A stretch of 64,000 nucleotides of DNA from positions 5,332,001 to 5,396,000 of the forward strand of contig NZ_CP014504.1 of assembly GCF_001590605.1 (NCBI RefSeq), given 5' to 3'. Below are positions 59,198 through 64,000 of the stretch, in pieces (positions within the stretch are counted from its first letter, which is position 1; each line of letters starts with the position of its first letter). The translations under genes were made by a program, and so were the position numbers. The notes under the pieces are model-generated. The model did not search any database, was not told the DNA's origin, and worked only from the letters and a program-made list of their open reading frames with translations. Origin of the DNA: Pedobacter cryoconitis. Its GTDB lineage: Bacteria; Bacteroidota; Bacteroidia; Sphingobacteriales; Sphingobacteriaceae.

Positions 59198-61645
59198 ATG
59201 AACATTCTAAAATTCGGCGGTACTTCAGTAGGATCAGCATCAGGTATACGAACCCTGATCAGTATCCTCAAAGAAAGGGAACAGGATGATTATCCAGTAG
59301 TTGTACTTTCAGCAATGAGCGGGGTAACTAATCTGCTCCTGGCAATGGCAGAAAAAGCACAGGTGGCAGAAGAGTATACTGCAGAACTTAAAGAAATCGA
59401 AGAAAAACACTTCGAAGTCGTGAGGACCTTGCTTCCGGCAGCTGCCCAGAATCCAGTATTTACAAAGTTGAAGATTTACTTTAACGAGCTGGAAGATGTT
59501 TTGCAATCAGTTTATCATTTAAAGGAATTAAGCCCGCAAACCAAAGATTTAATTCTGAGTTTCGGAGAACGCTGTTCTGCATTTATGATCAGCCATGTGG
59601 CTAAACAGGACTTCCCGGATGCACAATGTGTAGATGGGGCTGAACTGATTAAAACTGATAGTAATTTTGGACAGGCTAAAGTAGATACGTCTTTAACAGA
59701 ATTGCTGATCCAGGACTTTTATGAAGCGAATAGAGCTAAACTATTATTTGTAACTGGATTTATAGCCAGCAATACCGAAGGAAGAACCACAACTTTGGGA
59801 CGCGGTGGCAGTGATTTTACAGCTGCAATATGGGGTTCTGCCCTCCATGCAAAAGAGATTGAAATCTGGACAGATGTAGATGGAATGCTGACTGCTGATC
59901 CAAGGATCGTGGAAAAGGCATTTTCTTTACCAGAGCTGAGTTATACAGAGGCTATGGAATTGTCTTATTTTGGTGCAAAAGTGATTTATCCGCCAACAAT
60001 GACCCCGGCTTTTCTAAAGAAAATACCAATCGTCATCAAGAATACTTTTAATAAAGACTTCAAGGGCACTTATATCCGTCATGGCGTTAATACTTCAACT
60101 TTTCCTATCAAGGGGATTTCTTCTATTGATGAAATCAGCATCCTGAATTTATCGGGTAGCGGAATGGTTGGGAAGACTGGCTTTAGTGGCAGGTTGTTCT
60201 CTCTTTTATCCAGAGAACAGATTAACGTGGTATTGATTACGCAATCTTCTTCTGAACATAGTATCACTTTTGCAGTGAAACCTGCTGATGCTTTAAGTGC
60301 ACTGGCTATCATCAGTAAAGAATTTGAACTGGAGTTACAGGCTAAAAAACTGGAATATCCGGAAGTGGAAAATGGATTGGCTGTACTGGCTATTGTGGGG
60401 GAGAATATGAAACATACCCCGGGGATGTCTGGTAAATTGTTCCATGCTTTAGGTAGAAACGGGGTCAATGTGCGTGCAATTGCACAAGGATCTTCAGAAT
60501 ATAATATATCGGTGATTTTATCAAAAACAGACTTGTCAAAAGCCGTAAATGCGGTGCATGAGGCATTCTTTGAAAACTTGAAGAAAACGCTGCATGTGTT
60601 TTGCCTGGGTACCGGAAACATCGGTAAAACTTTGTTCCGTCAGTTATTGGTCCAAAGTCCGTTACTAGCTCAGAACAATGACCTGGAAGTCAAGGTGATG
60701 GGCGTTAGCAATACACGGGAGATGTATTTGAGTAAAACGGCAATGAACCTGGCGGATTGGGAAAATGAGCTGAGCAAAAATGCGGAGCCGGCAGATTTAG
60801 CTTCTTTCGTGAAACAGATGAAAGCGATGAATTTGCCAAACTGTGTTTTTGTAGACAATACTGCGAGTGGTAATCCGGTTAACTTCTATCAGGAAATACT
60901 GGAGTCAAGTATCTCCCTGGTTACTTGTAATAAGATTGGAAATTCTGCCGAATATGAGCAATATGCTGCTTTTAAAAATGCTGCACGTACTTATGGGGTC
61001 GATTTTCATTATGAGACGAATGTAGGGGCAGGTCTCCCGATCATCCGTACTTTGAAAGATTTGATGTTAAGCGGAGATAATATCTTCAGCATTGAAGCGA
61101 TCCTTTCGGGTACAATTTCTTTCATCTTTAATAACTTTAAAAATGACGTGCTTTTCCACGAAATTGTAAAAGAAGCACAGGATAAAGGGTATACTGAACC
61201 AGATCCGCGTGATGATTTGAATGGGAAAGATTTTATGCGCAAAATGCTGATCCTGGCAAGAGATGCGGGATATCCTTTAGAAGAAGCAGATGTGCAGTTG
61301 GAAAGTATGTTGCCACCGGCTTGTCTGGCTGCAGCGAGTGTAGCTGATTTTTACCAGGAACTGGAAAACAATGCGGCTTACTTTGAAGATTTGAAGAACA
61401 AGGCCGCAGCTGAAAATAAAGTACTGCGGTATATCGGAAAACTAGAAGAAGGAAAAGTGACTATTAATCTGCAAATGGTTGATGATACGCATCCTTTCTA
61501 CATGCTTTCGGGCAGTGATAATATTATTTCTTTCACTACAGACCGTTACAAAGATCGTCCTTTAGTAATTAAAGGGCCTGGTGCAGGTGCAGAAGTGACT
61601 GCTGCTGGTGTATTTGCGGACATCATAAATGTGGGTAAGAAATGA
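59198..61645 (+). CDS. thrA: Bifunctional aspartate kinase / homoserine dehydrogenase
   Basis: It catalyses the first and third steps from aspartate to threonine. Start ATG 59198 (MNILKFGGTSVGSA) gives 815 aa; the frame continues upstream to 59123 but those residues precede the conserved start. The kinase domain (to about 290) has KFGGTSVG and TLGRGGSDFTAA. Two ACT units (about 310-460) with GMSGKLFHALGRNGVNVRAIAQGSSE suggest feedback regulation. The homoserine dehydrogenase domain (from about 465) has the NAD loop GTGNIGKTL, TNVGAGLPII and the catalytic region DPRDDLNGKDFMRKMLILARDAG. Its stop overlaps thrB by 4 bp. Confidence 0.97.
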   Translation: MNILKFGGTSVGSASGIRTLISILKEREQDDYPVVVLSAMSGVTNLLLAMAEKAQVAEEYTAELKEIEEKHFEVVRTLLPAAAQNPVFTKLKIYFNELEDVLQSVYHLKELSPQTKDLILSFGERCSAFMISHVAKQDFPDAQCVDGAELIKTDSNFGQAKVDTSLTELLIQDFYEANRAKLLFVTGFIASNTEGRTTTLGRGGSDFTAAIWGSALHAKEIEIWTDVDGMLTADPRIVEKAFSLPELSYTEAMELSYFGAKVIYPPTMTPAFLKKIPIVIKNTFNKDFKGTYIRHGVNTSTFPIKGISSIDEISILNLSGSGMVGKTGFSGRLFSLLSREQINVVLITQSSSEHSITFAVKPADALSALAIISKEFELELQAKKLEYPEVENGLAVLAIVGENMKHTPGMSGKLFHALGRNGVNVRAIAQGSSEYNISVILSKTDLSKAVNAVHEAFFENLKKTLHVFCLGTGNIGKTLFRQLLVQSPLLAQNNDLEVKVMGVSNTREMYLSKTAMNLADWENELSKNAEPADLASFVKQMKAMNLPNCVFVDNTASGNPVNFYQEILESSISLVTCNKIGNSAEYEQYAAFKNAARTYGVDFHYETNVGAGLPIIRTLKDLMLSGDNIFSIEAILSGTISFIFNNFKNDVLFHEIVKEAQDKGYTEPDPRDDLNGKDFMRKMLILARDAGYPLEEADVQLESMLPPACLAAASVADFYQELENNAAYFEDLKNKAAAENKVLRYIGKLEEGKVTINLQMVDDTHPFYMLSGSDNIISFTTDRYKDRPLVIKGPGAGAEVTAAGVFADIINVGKK

Positions 61646-62577
61646 GAGATACAGTAAAAGTTTTTGCTCCGGCAACTGTAGCGAATGTAGTGTGCGGGTT
61701 TGATGTTTTGGGTTTTGCGGTGAATGCACCGGGGGATGAAGTGGTGATGCGGGTTACAGATAAACCGGGTGTAATTATTTCTAAAATTACGGGTGATGAT
61801 GGCAGGTTACCGCTTAATCCGGATAAAAATACGGTGAGTGCAAGTGTACAGGACTACCTGAAACATATTGGGCGTACCGATATTGGAATTGATATTGAAT
61901 TGCATAAAAAGATGCCTATCGGAAGTGGCCTGGGTTCAAGTTCTGCGAGTACGGTGGCTGGATTGTTTGCGATTAATACTTTGTTTGACAATCAATTGAG
62001 TAATCAGGAGTTAGTCCCTTTTGCGATGAAAGGCGAGGAGCTGGCCTGCGGTTATGGGCATGCAGACAATGTAGCACCTGCTTTATTGGGTGGCTTTGTA
62101 CTGGTTAGAAGCTATGAGCCATTGGATGTGATCAGTTTGCCTTTTCCACAGGATATGTGTGCGGCAATTGTTTATCCAGAGGTAGATGTACCGACTAAGG
62201 ATGCGCGGCAAATGATCCGTTCTAAAGTTTTATTGAAGGATGCGGTCAAACAATGGGGAAATGTAGCTGGTTTGGTAACGGGCTTGTTTACGAATGACTA
62301 TGATTTGATTGGCCGGAGTATGGTGGATGTGCTGGTGGAGCCTACACGGTCTATTCTGATCCCTGATTTTTATAAAATGAGAAGTATAGCGATGGAGATG
62401 GGCGCAGTGAGTTTTGGGATTTCCGGTTCGGGGCCTTCTGTTTTCGCGCTGACCAAAGATCAGGACACAGCACATTTAATTACACAGGCACTTCAAAAAC
62501 AATTAAAATCCATTCAGATTAACAGTCTTTCATTTGTATCATCGGTGAATAAAAAAGGCCCGGTTATACTTGATTAA
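61642..62577 (+). CDS. thrB: Homoserine kinase
   Basis: A GHMP-family kinase that phosphorylates homoserine. 311 aa: APATVANVVCGFDVLGFAV at the N-terminus, the ATP-binding motif MPIGSGLGSSSASTVAG (about 91-107), the C-terminal GHMP motif FGISGSGPSVFALT. It overlaps thrA by 4 bp (ATGA) and thrC begins 11 bp after it. Confidence 0.96.
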   Translation: MRDTVKVFAPATVANVVCGFDVLGFAVNAPGDEVVMRVTDKPGVIISKITGDDGRLPLNPDKNTVSASVQDYLKHIGRTDIGIDIELHKKMPIGSGLGSSSASTVAGLFAINTLFDNQLSNQELVPFAMKGEELACGYGHADNVAPALLGGFVLVRSYEPLDVISLPFPQDMCAAIVYPEVDVPTKDARQMIRSKVLLKDAVKQWGNVAGLVTGLFTNDYDLIGRSMVDVLVEPTRSILIPDFYKMRSIAMEMGAVSFGISGSGPSVFALTKDQDTAHLITQALQKQLKSIQINSLSFVSSVNKKGPVILD

Positions 62578-62588
62578 AAAATGCGAAC

Positions 62589-63899
62589 ATGAAATTATAC
62601 AGTACGAATAACCACGACCTGAAGATAGATTTCCAATCTGCTGTTTTCAATAGTATGCCACAGGATAAAGGCTTATATATGCCTGTGGAAATCCCTGCAC
62701 TTGAGCAGGATTTTATTCAGCATCTTGACCGGTACACGCTGCGTGAGATTGCTTATAAAGTGAGCTTTGCTTTGTTACAGGATGATATTCCTGCAAATGA
62801 TTTAAAATCAATTATTGACGATGCCATTAATTTTGAAGCCCCTTTACATCCGCTTGATGAAGATACTTATGTGCTGGAATTGTTTCATGGGCCGTCATTG
62901 GCTTTTAAAGATTTTGGCGCCAGGTTTATGAGCAGGGTCATGGCTTATTTCCTGAAAGACAATGAGCAATTGCTGGATGTTCTGGTAGCGACTTCCGGAG
63001 ATACGGGTGGTGCAGTAGCGCTGGGCTTTTTAGGCGTGCCGAATACCAGGGTAACGATTTTATATCCCAAGGGTAAAGTGAGTGAGATTCAGGAGTTACA
63101 ATTGTGCAGCAATGGGCAAAATATCCGTGCGATTGAAATAGACGGGACTTTTGATGATTGTCAGCATTTGGTGAAACAGGCTTTTGCTGATGACGAGCTG
63201 AATAGTAAAAGGAGGCTTACTTCTGCAAATTCGATTAACATAGCGCGTTTAATTCCACAAACCTTTTATTATTTTAATGCAGTAGCCCAGCTTTTCAGAA
63301 AAGGTAAAAGAGAAGTGGTCTTTGCGGTGCCCAGCGGTAATTTCGGGAACATCGCTGCGGGTTTATTAGCTTATAAAATGGGCTTGCCTGTTAAACAGTT
63401 CATCGCTGCTACCAATGTGAATGACACGGTTCCGCGCTTTCTGGAAACAGGGGTTTATGAGACCAGGCCTTCAGTACAGACTTATGCAAATGCGATGGAT
63501 GTAGGTGCGCCAAGCAATTGGGTGAGAATTATGGCTTTGTTTAATGAGCAGCGTGAAAGCGTGAAGGAGATGGTAAAGAGCTACCGGTATACCGATGAGC
63601 AGACCGTTCAGGCGATTGCTGATATTTACCGGCAGTTTAATTATGTGGCTTGTCCGCATACGGCTATTGCCTGGCTGGCAATACAGGAGTATCAAAAACA
63701 ACAAGCTCCGGCCGATGATACTTTTGTATTCCTTTCTACAGCACATCCTTGCAAGTTCCCTGATATATTCCCTGCTGAAATTGCGGCAAAGATTGATATT
63801 CCCGAGCAGGTGAATGCACTGAGACAAAAAGAGAAGATAGCTACGGCTATGCCAGTGGATTTTGACGCTTTTAAGGCGTTTTTATTGACGGCTGAATAG
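62589..63899 (+). CDS. thrC: Threonine synthase
   Basis: A PLP enzyme that turns O-phosphohomoserine into threonine. 436 aa: Thr_synth_N region (KLYSTNNHDLKIDFQSAVF...), the PLP lysine Lys107 in GPSLAFKDFGARFM, and VATSGDTGGAVALGF with the phosphate-binding Gly-rich loop. The C-terminus is complete (stop at 63897-63899). It ends the thr operon. Confidence 0.96.
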   Translation: MKLYSTNNHDLKIDFQSAVFNSMPQDKGLYMPVEIPALEQDFIQHLDRYTLREIAYKVSFALLQDDIPANDLKSIIDDAINFEAPLHPLDEDTYVLELFHGPSLAFKDFGARFMSRVMAYFLKDNEQLLDVLVATSGDTGGAVALGFLGVPNTRVTILYPKGKVSEIQELQLCSNGQNIRAIEIDGTFDDCQHLVKQAFADDELNSKRRLTSANSINIARLIPQTFYYFNAVAQLFRKGKREVVFAVPSGNFGNIAAGLLAYKMGLPVKQFIAATNVNDTVPRFLETGVYETRPSVQTYANAMDVGAPSNWVRIMALFNEQRESVKEMVKSYRYTDEQTVQAIADIYRQFNYVACPHTAIAWLAIQEYQKQQAPADDTFVFLSTAHPCKFPDIFPAEIAAKIDIPEQVNALRQKEKIATAMPVDFDAFKAFLLTAE

Positions 63900-63918
63900 G
63901 TTTTCCTGGTAAATTCTG

Positions 63919-64000
63919 TAAAAAAAAAGCCTGTTTAACTCAAATGAGGGCACTGAAAAAGTAGACATAAAAAGGTCTTCAAACAGAAAAGCGGATGGAT
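63919..64000. other. Region after thrC: terminator left arm and possible IS end
   Basis: A poly-A run followed by gcctgttt (63928-63935) looks like the left arm of an intrinsic terminator, but its right arm is not found before the window ends. From about 63946 the sequence reads gagggcactgaaaaagt, which resembles insertion-sequence termini of several families. No gene is visible; the case for an insertion rests on this resemblance only. Confidence 0.3.

Noticed and set aside
60079..60621. Minus-strand open frame of 180 codons
   Set aside because: Antisense to the ACT region of thrA; Ser/Phe/Cys-rich shadow with no family resemblance.
1..64000. tRNA, rRNA or metabolite riboswitch
   Set aside because: No cloverleaf with a GGTTCGAATCC-like T-arm, no rRNA signature, and no conserved TPP, cobalamin or SAM riboswitch sequence was seen by eye. 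A tRNAscan/Infernal run would settle it.

Overview
The window looks like chromosomal DNA from a Bacteroidota bacterium of the Sphingobacteriaceae, most like Pedobacter. This is judged from protein families and gene order, not from a database search. Supporting signs are a 2388-residue SprA/Sov-type type IX secretion translocon, TonB-linked outer-membrane barrels with CarboxypepD_reg-like N-termini, a fused E1 alpha/beta ketoacid dehydrogenase, FeoA and FeoB as separate genes, and promoters of the TTG-N(17-23)-TAnnTTTG type. No rRNA, tRNA or CRISPR array was seen. Most of the window is core chromosome; clear mobile DNA is confined to the left edge.

Layout. 1-1850: an IS256-family element (left end outside the window) inserted into an IS150-group IS3 element, leaving only the 3' half of the IS3 transposase gene. 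1859-1934: a large imperfect palindrome. 2078-16974 (+): metabolic and envelope genes in a row: amidohydrolase, nitronate monooxygenase-like protein, acylphosphatase, Wzx-like flippase, dUTPase, TPR protein, DUF4292 lipoprotein, EnvC-like protein with a degenerate LytM domain, two TatA proteins, GatA, MltD-like transglycosylase, malic enzyme and RuvA. 17005-25228 (+): SprA, GcvH, a VanZ-like protein and a 45-residue lipoprotein. 25382-33944 (+): two TonB-type outer-membrane proteins and FeoAB, forming an iron-uptake neighbourhood. 33963-40515: SprT-like protein, then on the minus strand a lipoprotein, fused E1, LutB-like protein and an M28 peptidase. 40725-48007 (-): RpiB-TatC, then the fatty-acid/phospholipid cluster (DUF177-rpmF-plsX-fabH-accB-accC), and PdxA. 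48281-53840 (+): RsmA, a 2-hydroxyacid dehydrogenase, and a DUF2339/DUF3999 pair. 53911-58811: M1 peptidase, GreA, HIT protein, MazG-like protein, Dtd and RsgA. 58890-63899 (+): the threonine operon thrA-thrB-thrC with its own attenuator.

Most interesting points. (1) A Thr/Ile-rich 25-codon leader peptide (58958-59035) followed by a strong intrinsic terminator (59056-59097) lies just ahead of thrABC, which is the layout of ribosome-mediated attenuation. (2) Two copies of one structured element (28229-28301 and 31435-31525) share a core, but their closing stems differ in sequence while still pairing. This pattern suggests conserved structure, and the copies flank the siderophore-receptor gene and precede feoAB. 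(3) A degenerate ~48-51 bp tandem repeat (31096-31350) sits beside the second copy. (4) There is a nested IS-in-IS insertion with a predictable junction. (5) An unlisted 45-residue lipoprotein gene overlaps the VanZ-like gene.
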